DNA of 49,918 bases from Lachnospiraceae bacterium (GTDB taxonomy: Bacteria; Bacillota_A; Clostridia; Lachnospirales; Lachnospiraceae): NCBI GenBank assembly GCA_021770615.1, contig JAETQR010000031.1:1-49918 (forward strand), in the 5' to 3' direction. The notes beneath the pieces are model-generated. The model was not told where the DNA came from. It saw only the letters and a program-made list of their open reading frames with translations, and ran no database searches. A program made the translations under genes and the position numbers. Positions 8,017-16,784 of the stretch are shown here, piece after piece (position 1 is the first letter of the stretch; the number at the start of each line of letters is the position of its first letter).

Positions 8017-9045
8017 TCAGTCAGTGATAAACATCGCATCCCCAAAACTAAAAAAACGATATCCTTCCCGCACAGCTTCCTCGTAGGCATGCAACACAAA
8101 CTCCCTTCCGGCCAGTGCAGAAACAAGCATCAAAAGTGTGGATTCCGGGAGATGGAAATTCGTGATCAGCTCATCCATGATCTTAAATTCATAACCCGGA
8201 TAAATAAAAATCTCCGTATTTTCCTCCACCGGCGCCAGCATGCCATCCGGCCCGGCGGCAGACTCGATCGTGCGGCAGCTCGTCGTCCCTACACATATGA
8301 TCCGGCCACCATTTTTTTTCACCTGATTTATCTTCTCTGCCTCAGCAGGCTCGATAAAATAATGTTCCGAGTGCATATGATGCCTGGTCACATCCTCCAC
8401 CTTTACCGGACGGAATGTACCAAGCCCCACATGAAGGGTCACATTGGCCACAGTGACACCTTTCCTCTCCAGCCCCGCAAACAATTCCTCTGTAAAATGA
8501 AGTCCGGCCGTCGGCGCCGCCGCTGAACCATCATATCTGGCATACACAGTCTGGTACCGGTTCTTATCTTCAAGCTTATGCGTAATATATGGAGGCAGTG
8601 GCATCTGACCGAGTTCATCCAGTATTTCCTCAAAGATCCCCTCATAAGAAAACCGGATCAGACGGTTGCCATCGTCCAGAACATCCGTGATCTCCCCTCT
8701 TAACACGCCATCCCCAAAAGAAATCCTCACCCCGGTCCTCGCCTTCTTACCCGGCTTCACAAGCGTCTCCCATATATCATCACTGTGGCGTTTCAATAAA
8801 AGGAGTTCGATCACTGCACCAGTATCCTCCCTCGTGCCAAACAGCCTCGCCGGAATCACCTTCGTATTGTTTCTGACAAGACAGTCCCCCTCCCCCAGAT
8901 ACTCCACGATATCCGTAAATTTTCTATGCTCGATCTCACCCGTCTTTTTATGAAGGACCATAAGTCTCGATGAACTCCGGTCGGAAAGCGGATCCTGCGC
9001 GATCTGCTCTTTCGGAAGTTCAAAATAAAAATCACTTGTCTTCAT
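8017..9045 (-). CDS. queA: S-adenosylmethionine:tRNA ribosyltransferase-isomerase
   Basis: 342 residues, the usual length. It transfers and isomerises the ribose of SAM onto preQ1-tRNA to form epoxyqueuosine. Family blocks are visible: FDYxLP-like start ([15 protein letters not shown]), [53 protein letters not shown] and the ending [11 protein letters not shown]. Complete. Other queuosine genes (tgt, queG) are not in the window. First gene of a two-gene transcript with the lipid kinase. Confidence 0.95.
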   Translation of the reverse strand: MKTSDFYFELPKEQIAQDPLSDRSSSRLMVLHKKTGEIEHRKFTDIVEYLGEGDCLVRNNTKVIPARLFGTREDTGAVIELLLLKRHSDDIWETLVKPGKKARTGVRISFGDGVLRGEITDVLDDGNRLIRFSYEGIFEEILDELGQMPLPPYITHKLEDKNRYQTVYARYDGSAAAPTAGLHFTEELFAGLERKGVTVANVTLHVGLGTFRPVKVEDVTRHHMHSEHYFIEPAEAEKINQVKKNGGRIICVGTTSCRTIESAAGPDGMLAPVEENTEIFIYPGYEFKIMDELITNFHLPESTLLMLVSALAGREFVLHAYEEAVREGYRFFSFGDAMFITD

Positions 9046-9093
9046 CCTGCTGCTCCAATCCCTTTAAAGTACTCCATCCTGACCCTTCTGTAT

Positions 9094-9122
9094 ATTCTAT
9101 AATATTATTGAAATCTTTGCAA
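9094..9122 (-). promoter_or_regulatory. queA promoter
   Basis: On the minus strand TTGCAA (9117-9122) and TAGAAT (9094-9099) with a 17-base spacer. It lies in the 190-base divergent region between queA and ppx; the ppx promoter is less clear (a TACAAT at 9153-9158 without a good -35). Confidence 0.55.
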
Positions 9123-9235
9123 TAAATACTAGAGTTTTTCATAAAATAATAGTACAATATAGGTAATATATACCGGTTAAAAACAGACACAAAACGGGAC
9201 TGCTGTTCCCAGAAAGGAGAAAATACCGATCAGCT

Positions 9236-10735
9236 ATGGCAATCACTACTTATGCCGCTGTTGATGTCGGTTCACACGAACTTGCGATGAAGATATTTGA
9301 AGTTTCAAAATCGCATGGCATCATTGAACTGACACATCTGAGGCACAAATTATCCCTTGGCACAGAAATATACACAAAAGGAGTCATCTCGTATAAGACG
9401 ATATCCGAAATGTGCCGGGTATTAAAAGACTTTAAAAAAATAATGGGAGAATACCAGGTCTCTTCCTATCATGCCTACGGAACGGACGCCCTGCGTGAGG
9501 CATCAAATAAACTTGTCGTTCTGGATCAGATCAAACTGCAGGCGGACATAAAGATCCGGATACTGAGCAACAGTGAAGAGCGTTTTTTGTATTACAAAGC
9601 GATTTCCCTCAAAGAAACAAAATTTAATGAAATGATCGAGGAGGGCTCCCTGATCGTAGACACGGGAGCAGGAAATGTACAATTATCCCTGTTTGACCAC
9701 GGAACTCTCGAGTTCACACAGAATCTGAAACTTGGTCCGGCCCGGATCCATGAACTGCTCCACACGATGGAGACGGAGATCTTTAATTTCAGCGATCTGA
9801 TCTCTGAGTACCTGGACAAAGACCTTACCGAATTCTGCCGGATGTACCTTCAGGATACAAAGATACGGCATATTATCGCGGTCGGAACAAAGATTCCTGA
9901 GATCAAACACCACCTGATGGAAGAGCGGGAAAACTTTACCGGCCTTATCTCGCGGAAGGATTTTTCAAAGATCAATCCCACGGACAAGCTTCTGTCCGGG
10001 CAGGGTGAACTTATCATTCCCACCCTTCTCCTCTTCCGGAAGATCGCTTCCCTCACAAAATGCGACGACCTCTATATGTCAGCAACTGACCTGTGCGACA
10101 GCATGGTCGCTGAATATGCCGAAAAAAAAGTACGCCTTTTATCCGGACATGATTTTTCCCAGGATATCATTACGACGGCAAAAAATATCGCCATAAAATA
10201 TCATGTAAATATGGCTCACATTGAGAACGTGGGATATCTGGCCACTGAAATTTTTGACAGCATCCGCAAACTTCACGGCCTCGGAAAAAGGGAACGCCTC
10301 CTGTTGCAGATCGGCGTCATCCTGCACGGCTGCGGCGCCTATATCAACATGGCACAGACGAGAGAAAATTCTTATAAGATCATTATGAGTACGGAGATCA
10401 TCGGTATTTCCCATCAGGAACGGGTTATCGTGGCAAATATCGTCCGTTACAACAGTTCTTATTTTCCCCCTTATGAGGAAATTGAGGATGAAATATCCCA
10501 GGACGAATACATCACGATCGTTAAACTGTGCGCCATCCTGAGACTGGCAAATGTTCTCGACAAAGGCAACACCCAGAAGATCAAACGTGTCGGCGTATCC
10601 CTCCATGAGAATTCACTTCACATCGTGGCACACACGATGGCTGATATCTCCCTGGAAAAGGGATTGTTCCGCAGAAAAGCCGACGTCTTTGAAGAGGTGT
10701 TTGGAATCCGCCCTGTCCTGAAAAAGAAAAAATAA
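9236..10735 (+). CDS. ppx: Exopolyphosphatase / Ppx-GppA phosphatase with HD-like C-terminal domain
   Basis: 499 residues. The ASKHA-fold N-terminal part shows AAVDVGSHELAMKIF, YGTDALREASN, the EERF segment and the phosphate loop DTGAGNVQLSLF near residue 140. Residues 310-490 form the helical HD-like domain typical of long Ppx proteins. The enzyme shortens polyphosphate from the ends or hydrolyses pppGpp. It is followed after 24 bases by ppk1 in the same direction, so synthesis and breakdown of polyphosphate are encoded together. The ATG follows AGAAAGGAG. Confidence 0.9.
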   Translation: MAITTYAAVDVGSHELAMKIFEVSKSHGIIELTHLRHKLSLGTEIYTKGVISYKTISEMCRVLKDFKKIMGEYQVSSYHAYGTDALREASNKLVVLDQIKLQADIKIRILSNSEERFLYYKAISLKETKFNEMIEEGSLIVDTGAGNVQLSLFDHGTLEFTQNLKLGPARIHELLHTMETEIFNFSDLISEYLDKDLTEFCRMYLQDTKIRHIIAVGTKIPEIKHHLMEERENFTGLISRKDFSKINPTDKLLSGQGELIIPTLLLFRKIASLTKCDDLYMSATDLCDSMVAEYAEKKVRLLSGHDFSQDIITTAKNIAIKYHVNMAHIENVGYLATEIFDSIRKLHGLGKRERLLLQIGVILHGCGAYINMAQTRENSYKIIMSTEIIGISHQERVIVANIVRYNSSYFPPYEEIEDEISQDEYITIVKLCAILRLANVLDKGNTQKIKRVGVSLHENSLHIVAHTMADISLEKGLFRRKADVFEEVFGIRPVLKKKK

Positions 10736-10759
10736 CGCAAAGAAATGAGGAATGACTAT

Positions 10760-12847
10760 ATGAGCAAATTTTATAACAGGGAACTGAGCTGGCTCGGATT
10801 CAATTACCGCGTCCTCTCTGAAGCCAGGGATAAATCGATCCCCCTCATGGAGCGACTTAAGTTTCTGAGCATCACAGCTTCCAATCTTGACGAATTTTTT
10901 ATGATCCGCGTAGCCTCACTAAAAGACATGGTTCACGCAAAATATACGAAAAAAGATATCGCAGGGCTTACCCCGAAAGAACAGCTTGACGCCATCTCGC
11001 AGGGGACCCACGAACTGGTGACAGACCAGTACAACATATATAACCGTTCCTTTCTTCCCTCTCTCAAACGAAAGGGTCTGAGGATCGTCACCCAATACGA
11101 AAACCTGACCAAAGAACAAGCTTCTTTTGTGGATAATTATTTTTTGAAGGAAGTTTATCCGGTACTTACCCCGATGGCAGTTGATTCTTCCCGGCCGTTT
11201 CCGCTTATCCGCAACAAATCGCTGAATATCGCAGCGCTTCTTATGGACAAAAAGAATAAGGATACGATCGACTTCGCTACGGTACAGGTTCCGTCTGTCC
11301 TTCCAAGGATCGTGATCATTCCTTCGGAAAAAGAGGAAGAGACCTCGATCATCCTTTTGGAACAGGTCATTGAAAAGAACATACAAAAACTCTTTTTGAA
11401 TTATAAGGTACTTGCTGCCACCCCTTACCGTGTCATGAGAAATGCCGATCTTTCCATCGACGAAGATGAAGCCGCTGATCTTCTGATTGAAATTGAAAAA
11501 CAGTTGAAAAAAAGACAATGGGGCGAGGCCATCCGTCTGGAAGTAGAGCAGGGCATTGATAAGCGCCTCCTTAAAATCCTGAAGAAAGAACTTATGATCT
11601 CAGAAGGGGATATTTTCAAAATAAGCGGACCGCTTGATCTTACTTTCCTCATGAAAGTGTATGGCATGGAAGGATATGAACACCTGAAAGACACTCCATT
11701 CCAGCCACAGCCACCCAAAAACCTCGATATGGAACGGGATTTGTTTGAGCAGATCCGTGAGGGGGATATTCTCCTCCATCACCCTTATGAGACATTTGAT
11801 CCTGTCGTAAATTTTATCCGGTATGCAGCTAAAGATCCGGATGTACTCGCCATCAAACAGACACTCTACCGTGTCAGCAGTAATTCACCGATCATTGCCT
11901 CGCTCGCCCTGGCGGCAGAAAATGGCAAACAGGTCACAGTACTTGTCGAGTTAAAAGCACGGTTTGATGAAGAAAATAATATTGTCTGGGCCCGTAAACT
12001 GGAAAAAGCAGGCTGCCACGTCATCTACGGCCTGGTCGGCCTGAAAACGCATAGCAAGATCACGCTCGTCGTCCGCCGGGAGGAGGATGGCATCCGCCGG
12101 TATGTACATCTTGGAACCGGAAATTACAACGATTCCACTGCCAAACTCTACACCGATATGGGTATGTTTACGTGTAAACGTCCCTATGGGGAAGACGCCA
12201 CTGCCGTATTTAATATGTTATCCGGCTACTCTGAACCACTTGTTTGGAATAAGCTGGCTCTCGCCCCCACCTGGCTGAGAAATAAATTTGTCTCCCTCAT
12301 CGACCGTGAGCGGGACAATGCCCAAAATGGGAAACCGGCAAAGATCATCGCCAAAATGAATTCTCTGTGCGACGCCGGAATCATTGAAGCGCTATATGAA
12401 GCATCCGCGGCAGGTGTCGAGATCGAACTCATCGTGCGCGGGATCTGCTGCCTGAAACAAGGTGTCAAAGGAATGAGTGAGACGATCCATGTCCGCTCGA
12501 TCGTTGGTACTTTCCTTGAGCACTCACGGATCTTCTATTTTGAAAATGACAGAACCCCGGAAATTTACATGGGAAGCGCCGACTGGATGCCGAGGAATCT
12601 GGATAAACGTGTAGAAATCCTCTTCCCGGTCGAAGACGAAAAACTAAAGGCTGAAATCATGCACATTCTTGATATTCAGCTCTCAGACAATTTAAAAGCC
12701 CATATCCTCCAGCCAGACGATCGGATCGACAAAGAAAAAGACAGCCCGGTCAAACGTTATGGCGGCATCTATACCAAAGCAGAACACCGTGGTAAAGCAG
12801 GCGTCAGCTCACAGATGACGTTTTGTAAAGAAGCGAGCATGCGGTAG
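10760..12847 (+). CDS. ppk1: Polyphosphate kinase 1
   Basis: 695 residues. It polymerises the gamma-phosphate of ATP into polyphosphate. The N-terminal domain opens with FYNRELSWLGFNYRVL and SNLDEFFMIRVASL; the C-terminal phospholipase-D-like domains hold VLVELKARFDEENN, HSKITLVVRR (phosphorylated-His region) and HLGTGNYN, then EHSRIFYFEN. I chose the ATG at 10760 because GAGG lies nine bases before it; an in-frame ATG at 10745 lacks a good site. Complete, with the expected length. Confidence 0.92.
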   Translation: MSKFYNRELSWLGFNYRVLSEARDKSIPLMERLKFLSITASNLDEFFMIRVASLKDMVHAKYTKKDIAGLTPKEQLDAISQGTHELVTDQYNIYNRSFLPSLKRKGLRIVTQYENLTKEQASFVDNYFLKEVYPVLTPMAVDSSRPFPLIRNKSLNIAALLMDKKNKDTIDFATVQVPSVLPRIVIIPSEKEEETSIILLEQVIEKNIQKLFLNYKVLAATPYRVMRNADLSIDEDEAADLLIEIEKQLKKRQWGEAIRLEVEQGIDKRLLKILKKELMISEGDIFKISGPLDLTFLMKVYGMEGYEHLKDTPFQPQPPKNLDMERDLFEQIREGDILLHHPYETFDPVVNFIRYAAKDPDVLAIKQTLYRVSSNSPIIASLALAAENGKQVTVLVELKARFDEENNIVWARKLEKAGCHVIYGLVGLKTHSKITLVVRREEDGIRRYVHLGTGNYNDSTAKLYTDMGMFTCKRPYGEDATAVFNMLSGYSEPLVWNKLALAPTWLRNKFVSLIDRERDNAQNGKPAKIIAKMNSLCDAGIIEALYEASAAGVEIELIVRGICCLKQGVKGMSETIHVRSIVGTFLEHSRIFYFENDRTPEIYMGSADWMPRNLDKRVEILFPVEDEKLKAEIMHILDIQLSDNLKAHILQPDDRIDKEKDSPVKRYGGIYTKAEHRGKAGVSSQMTFCKEASMR

Positions 12848-12849
12848 AA

Positions 12850-12961
12850 AAATACAAGGCAAGAAATGGGGAAGTAAAAATCAGTGAAAACTTTCAGCAA
12901 GCGTTTTTTGCTTGCGTCTGTTTTGAAGGATTTTTACTTCCCCATTTCTTGCCTTGCATTT
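12850..12961. repeat. Hairpin with 33-bp arms after ppk1
   Basis: The arms 12850-12882 and 12929-12961 are inverted copies with one mismatch (a G-T pair in RNA). A smaller GCAAGC/GCTTGC stem caps the 46-base interior. The arms contain GGGGAAGTAAAAATC and its complement. It starts three bases after the ppk1 stop and could end transcription, but the arms are far longer than a normal terminator stem and the following T tract is weak. It may be a miniature inverted-repeat element that took over terminator duty. No second copy is seen in the window. Confidence 0.85.
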
Positions 12962-13051
12962 ATTTTGCCAAGGGCATCCTAATCCTGATACATTATATAA
13001 AGATCTAACATCATTTGCTGACTGGTCATCAAACAAACCATTCCTTACTTT

Positions 13052-13456
13052 TTATACCATTAACACGCATTCTTCCCCGTATGCCGGCAACAAAGAATCA
13101 TGTGTAAGAAACACAAAATTTTCTGCCTTGGCTTGCGCAATCATAATACGGTCAAAAGGGTCACTATGTTTAGGGGCATTCTCTGTCCTGTGCAATGTCT
13201 CCAACATATATACATGATCGTCCCTGATCACCAACATCTGATATCCTGCTTTTATACAATATTCAGACAATTTTTTCCCTGATACTGGCATATTCTCTGG
13301 ATGAATAGCATATTTGATCGCCGCCTCCCAAATTGATGCTGTACTGTAGAAAATACTATTTTCTTCATTCTGAATCAACTCCTTTGCTCTTAGGGGAAGT
13401 TTAGGATCATCGGTCAACGCCCACAAAAGAATATGAGTATCCAGTAAAATTTCCAT
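13052..13456 (-). CDS. PIN-domain toxin (VapC-like)
   Basis: 134 residues. A PIN ribonuclease fold: the first acidic motif is LLDTHILLWAL, followed by the Glu of SIWEAAIKYAI, the DPFDRIMIAQA motif, and the final LTHDSLLPAYG. These are the acidic residues that hold Mg2+ and cleave RNA in VapC toxins. The ATG at 13456 shares its first base with the antitoxin stop (TGATG) and lies six bases after GGAGG, so it is translationally coupled. Its partner is a RelB/DinJ-type antitoxin rather than a classical VapB. Confidence 0.88.
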   Translation of the reverse strand: MEILLDTHILLWALTDDPKLPLRAKELIQNEENSIFYSTASIWEAAIKYAIHPENMPVSGKKLSEYCIKAGYQMLVIRDDHVYMLETLHRTENAPKHSDPFDRIMIAQAKAENFVFLTHDSLLPAYGEECVLMV

Positions 13457-13725
13457 CATATGCCTCCAAACATCTTTGTGATCTCATCATTGCAAACATC
13501 TATATTGTCCGGCACCTCAAAAGCACTGGCAGCCACCCCAATCCTCTTCCCTTTATCTTTAGGAGACAAGTGCAGGATAAATGGCATTCCATTATCCTCA
13601 AGACTCTGCATGGCAAACATCCGGACTCCTTCTGCAAACGAAGTCCCCATTCTCTTATATAATAATTCTACCTGTTCTTTCATATCCGCATCCATTCTTA
13701 CCTGTAATGTTGCTTCTTTTGCCAT
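13456..13725 (-). CDS. RelB/DinJ-family antitoxin
   Basis: 89 residues. The N-terminal ribbon-helix-helix is typical of RelB/DinJ (TLQVRMDADMKEQVELLYKRMG, then FAEGVRMFAMQSLEDNGMPF). The C-terminal half is expected to wrap the toxin. It binds its own promoter and neutralises the adjacent PIN toxin. The ATG follows AGGAGG. Promoter and operator are visible directly upstream (13746-13783). Confidence 0.85.
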   Translation of the reverse strand: MAKEATLQVRMDADMKEQVELLYKRMGTSFAEGVRMFAMQSLEDNGMPFILHLSPKDKGKRIGVAASAFEVPDNIDVCNDEITKMFGGI

Positions 13726-13745
13726 AAAGCCACCTCCTGTTTTTC

Positions 13746-13783
13746 TGTAATACGATTGTACTACATTTTATATATATTTACAA
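13746..13783 (-). promoter_or_regulatory. Toxin-antitoxin promoter with overlapping dyad
   Basis: On the minus strand TTGTAA (13778-13783) and TACAAT (13755-13760) are 17 bases apart. An inverted repeat TGTAATAC-GATT-GTACTACA (13746-13765, one mismatch) covers the -10 box, as expected for ribbon-helix-helix autoregulation. Confidence 0.6.
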
Positions 13784-13882
13784 GTATTATCCCCATATTC
13801 ATTATCCAAAAACTTTTTCATCAAATTTCCTTTCGTTGATAATGTAATAATCTCTGCTCCGTTACTCACTCTTCAAGCACAA

Positions 13883-14599
13883 CTACTGTACACTCAGATT
13901 CTCCGCCAGCCGCTGCATTTTACGATCTGCTCTGGCCATCAGATCCGCACACCGTTTGAGCTGCTTATGCATATCGGGGGTAAACTCCGCATGTTTCTTG
14001 TAACGGAGCTGGTGTTCTGTACTCGCCCAGAAGTTCATCGCAATCGTACGCAGTTGAAGTTCAATCGGTACTTTTCTCTTTTCATCAGAAAAGAAGACAT
14101 CTACCATCAGGATCAAATGAAGACTCCGGTATCCATTATCTTTTGGCGTCTCGATATAATCCTTCACCCGCAGCACCTCGACATCTGTCTGGTTCATGAG
14201 CATCCTCGCCACATGATATACATCCGTGATAAATGGACACACCACACGCACTCCGGCAATATCATAAATATTATTCATCATACAACTGATCGTGAGAGGA
14301 AGTCCCTTCTTTCTCATCTTCTCCACGATGCTTTCCGGAGATTTCACCCTGCTTTTTATATTCTCGATCGGATTCCGGTCATTGCAGCACTGAAACTCCT
14401 TATTCAATATCTCAAGCTTTGCCGTCACCTGCTGGATCCCGGCCTCATAAAAAAACATGATCTGACGATACTGCTGTTCAATATCCAGATAGTCGTTCGT
14501 CTGGGGGAGCAGCATCTCCGCTTCGCTTACGCTGAAAACATCTACGATCTCACCGTCCCCATCTTTTTTTGTCGTCAAACTGCTTAGTACATTTTTCAT
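13883..14599 (-). CDS. Small alarmone synthetase (GTP pyrophosphokinase, SYNTH domain only)
   Basis: 238 residues with only the RelA/SpoT synthetase domain: KSRVKSPESIVEKM, the metal-binding DIAGVRVVCPF, VKDYIETPKDNGYRSLH and PIELQLRTIAMNFWASTEHQLRYK. No HD hydrolase or ACT/TGS domain, so it is a RelQ/RelP-class enzyme making (p)ppGpp from GTP/GDP and ATP. It stands alone on the minus strand near the polyphosphate genes and the toxin-antitoxin pair, all linked in other bacteria to stress arrest. A TTGACA is visible upstream without a convincing -10. Confidence 0.92.
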   Translation of the reverse strand: MKNVLSSLTTKKDGDGEIVDVFSVSEAEMLLPQTNDYLDIEQQYRQIMFFYEAGIQQVTAKLEILNKEFQCCNDRNPIENIKSRVKSPESIVEKMRKKGLPLTISCMMNNIYDIAGVRVVCPFITDVYHVARMLMNQTDVEVLRVKDYIETPKDNGYRSLHLILMVDVFFSDEKRKVPIELQLRTIAMNFWASTEHQLRYKKHAEFTPDMHKQLKRCADLMARADRKMQRLAENLSVQ

Positions 14600-14732
14600 T
14601 TATATCCACATCCTTTTTTGCGCTTTTACATATCCCATTCCCTTTAAAATCTATCGTACAAAAAATTGTTGAACTTTCTGTCAAAAGATTATTAATATCA
14701 TGTAAATAAATGATATCTTTTTATCAACATCT

Positions 14733-15362
14733 TTAGAAGATCACACTCTTTGCCAGTTCATCCGCCAGATCGTTATAGGTATCCCCGGAATGCCCTTTTA
14801 CTTTTACAAACTGGATCTGGATCTGATCTTTAATGGAATCAAAGTATGCCCGGTATGCCCTCGTCCCCTCCTTATTTGTCTTCCACCTTCCGAGGCACCA
14901 CGCAGCGATACCTTCATAGTCATGGTAAATCTTTAATTTCTTTAATCCCATTTCAACTGCTTTTTTCATTGCGAGTTCTGCTCCCATGATCTCTCCTGCC
15001 ACATTCCTCATAACGGCGAGTTCCTCACTCTCTCCCTTCTCTGCCATATGGATCTCATCCTCCTTTGTCATAAATACAACGCCACAACTGTACTCTCCGG
15101 TCGCTGCATTATAGCTGCCATCCACATATGCCACAGCATTCCCCTCCGCCACAAAAGGCCGCTCATCTTCTCTAAGATCCTTTCTGGCATCCCCATTACA
15201 CGACGTTTCAATCCCCGCATATGCCAGCGCCTCTTCTTCCGTTGGAAATCCCTTATAGTCTGCCCCTGAAAATCCATCCACCTGGGCCTTACAATCCTCC
15301 CATGTCAAATAGACGCCCGGCGTCTTTCCTCTCTTTACTGCATAATATTTCTTTTTCGCCAT
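14733..15362 (-). CDS. rnhA: Ribonuclease H1 with N-terminal viroplasmin-like domain
   Basis: 209 residues. Residues 1-45 form the RNA/DNA-hybrid-binding domain (KYYAVKRGKTPGVYLTWEDCKAQVDGF is typical, split here by family motifs). The catalytic RNase H domain follows, with Asp in VAYVDGSYN, Glu in NVAGEIMGAELAM, Asp in IYHDYEGIAAW and the final Asp in DLADELAK. It cleaves RNA in RNA-DNA hybrids. I use the ATG at 15362; the frame extends upstream to 15440 but that part is not family-like and overlaps rsuA. Confidence 0.92.
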   Translation of the reverse strand: MAKKKYYAVKRGKTPGVYLTWEDCKAQVDGFSGADYKGFPTEEEALAYAGIETSCNGDARKDLREDERPFVAEGNAVAYVDGSYNAATGEYSCGVVFMTKEDEIHMAEKGESEELAVMRNVAGEIMGAELAMKKAVEMGLKKLKIYHDYEGIAAWCLGRWKTNKEGTRAYRAYFDSIKDQIQIQFVKVKGHSGDTYNDLADELAKSVIF

Positions 15363-15411
15363 GTTGCCTGAAACCTCTCCCCCGAAAACTTTACTAAAAA
15401 CGAAACAAAAT

Positions 15412-16164
15412 TTAAATTGGCGTCGTTTCATGAAGAGCACGGATCTCCTCCTCCGTCAAAAACCGCCAGTCCCCCACCATAAGCTTCTCGTCTAACTCTA
15501 GTTTCCCCATCCTGACACGCTTCAGATAAAGCACTTTTTTCCCAAGCTTTGCAAACATCCGCTTCACCTGATGGAACTTTCCCTCCGTAATGGTCAGATA
15601 AGCCTCCGTCTCCGAAACGATCTCAAGCTCCGCCGGACGGGTCTCCTTTTTTTCTCCGATATCAAGCCCCTCCCGCATCCGTATACGGTCTGACTCATCG
15701 ATCCGGGTGTCTACCCGGACAAAATATGTTTTATCCACATGCCGCCTCGGAGACAACAGCCGGTGTGCCACAGCCCCATCGTTAGTCAAAATAAGGAGCC
15801 CCTCTGTATCTTTATCAAGCCTTCCGACCGGAAACAGGTCTTTTGCGAGAAACATTTCTTCAAGCTCCGACGCATCCTGTCCCACCGGTGTTTTTCCCTT
15901 TATATATTCTACAACTGTCTCATTTACATCATCTGTGGTAGCGGAAACCAATCCCGCCGGTTTATTCAGCATGATATACTGATATTTTTGTACTCTGACC
16001 GGTTTCTCATCAAAAAGAACCGTATCGGAAACCTCCACCCGGTTCTCTCCCTTTTCAGACACTGTGCCATTTACAGTCACACGCCCCTGCCTGATCACTT
16101 TTTTGGCCTGAGAACGGGTCAGCTCCGTATAATCTGACAAATATTTATCCAGTCTCATACTCAT
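15412..16164 (-). CDS. rsuA: 16S rRNA pseudouridine synthase, RsuA family
   Basis: 250 residues. An N-terminal S4 RNA-binding domain (RLDKYLSDYTELTRSQAKKVIRQ) precedes the catalytic domain with LNKPAGLVSA and the active-site GRLDKDTEGLLILTNDG block. The C-terminal GKFHQVKRMFAKLGK motif is typical of RsuA/RluB/E/F enzymes. The start overlaps the HD-hydrolase stop as ATGA, so the two genes are coupled. Confidence 0.92.
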   Translation of the reverse strand: MSMRLDKYLSDYTELTRSQAKKVIRQGRVTVNGTVSEKGENRVEVSDTVLFDEKPVRVQKYQYIMLNKPAGLVSATTDDVNETVVEYIKGKTPVGQDASELEEMFLAKDLFPVGRLDKDTEGLLILTNDGAVAHRLLSPRRHVDKTYFVRVDTRIDESDRIRMREGLDIGEKKETRPAELEIVSETEAYLTITEGKFHQVKRMFAKLGKKVLYLKRVRMGKLELDEKLMVGDWRFLTEEEIRALHETTPI

Positions 16165-16769
16165 TTTAACAAATTTCCTTTTTCAACATTGGGGCGAATC
16201 AGATTCTCATACGCATATTTCCATAGTTCGGAAGAACCGTCTGACGTCTTCTCATTACGCCCCAGCACCTGGGAAAGATGGATGCCATGCTCCTTCCATA
16301 CCTTTCCGTCTGTGGCGTCATTTAACATCAGCGGCTGGATATTATCCATCGTGCGGGCAAATTTCGCCTCCGGCGTCTCCTGCGCCTCAAATTCCTCCCA
16401 GATCTCCCTGAAATTCTGCGCCTGATCTTCCGGCAAGAGGCCAAACAGCCTCCCGGCCGCCTTTTCCTCCCGCTCTCTCTGCGATTGCTTTCCCATCTCA
16501 TCGTACGCAAACGTATCTCCGGCATCGACCTCGACAATATCGTGGATCAGTATCATCGTCACCGTCCGCAACACATCGATCGTTTCGTTCGCATATTCAC
16601 TGAGAAGGATCGCCATGACCGCCATATGCCAGGCGTGTTCCGCATCATTTTCCCTACGTTTTCCACTGCTTAACCATGTACGTCTTTCAATCTCTTTCTC
16701 CTTATCGATCTCCCGGAAAAAGTCAAACTGCCGGTCCAGCCGACAGTCAGGTTTGTCTTCAGATCCCAT
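16161..16769 (-). CDS. HD-domain hydrolase (YfbR-like)
   Basis: About 203 residues. The HD-superfamily metal ligands are visible as ENDAEHAWHMAVM (His), LIHDIVEVDAGD (HD) and a later Asp. The arrangement matches YfbR/YgjP-type HD proteins, some of which are 5'-deoxynucleotidases. The start may be ATG at 16769 or GTG at 16772, both after AAGGATG. It follows the YhfC-like gene by 15 bases and overlaps rsuA by 4, so the three form an operon. The substrate cannot be told from sequence. Confidence 0.8.
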   Translation of the reverse strand: MGSEDKPDCRLDRQFDFFREIDKEKEIERRTWLSSGKRRENDAEHAWHMAVMAILLSEYANETIDVLRTVTMILIHDIVEVDAGDTFAYDEMGKQSQREREEKAAGRLFGLLPEDQAQNFREIWEEFEAQETPEAKFARTMDNIQPLMLNDATDGKVWKEHGIHLSQVLGRNEKTSDGSSELWKYAYENLIRPNVEKGNLLK

Positions 16770-16784
16770 CACACATCATCCTTC

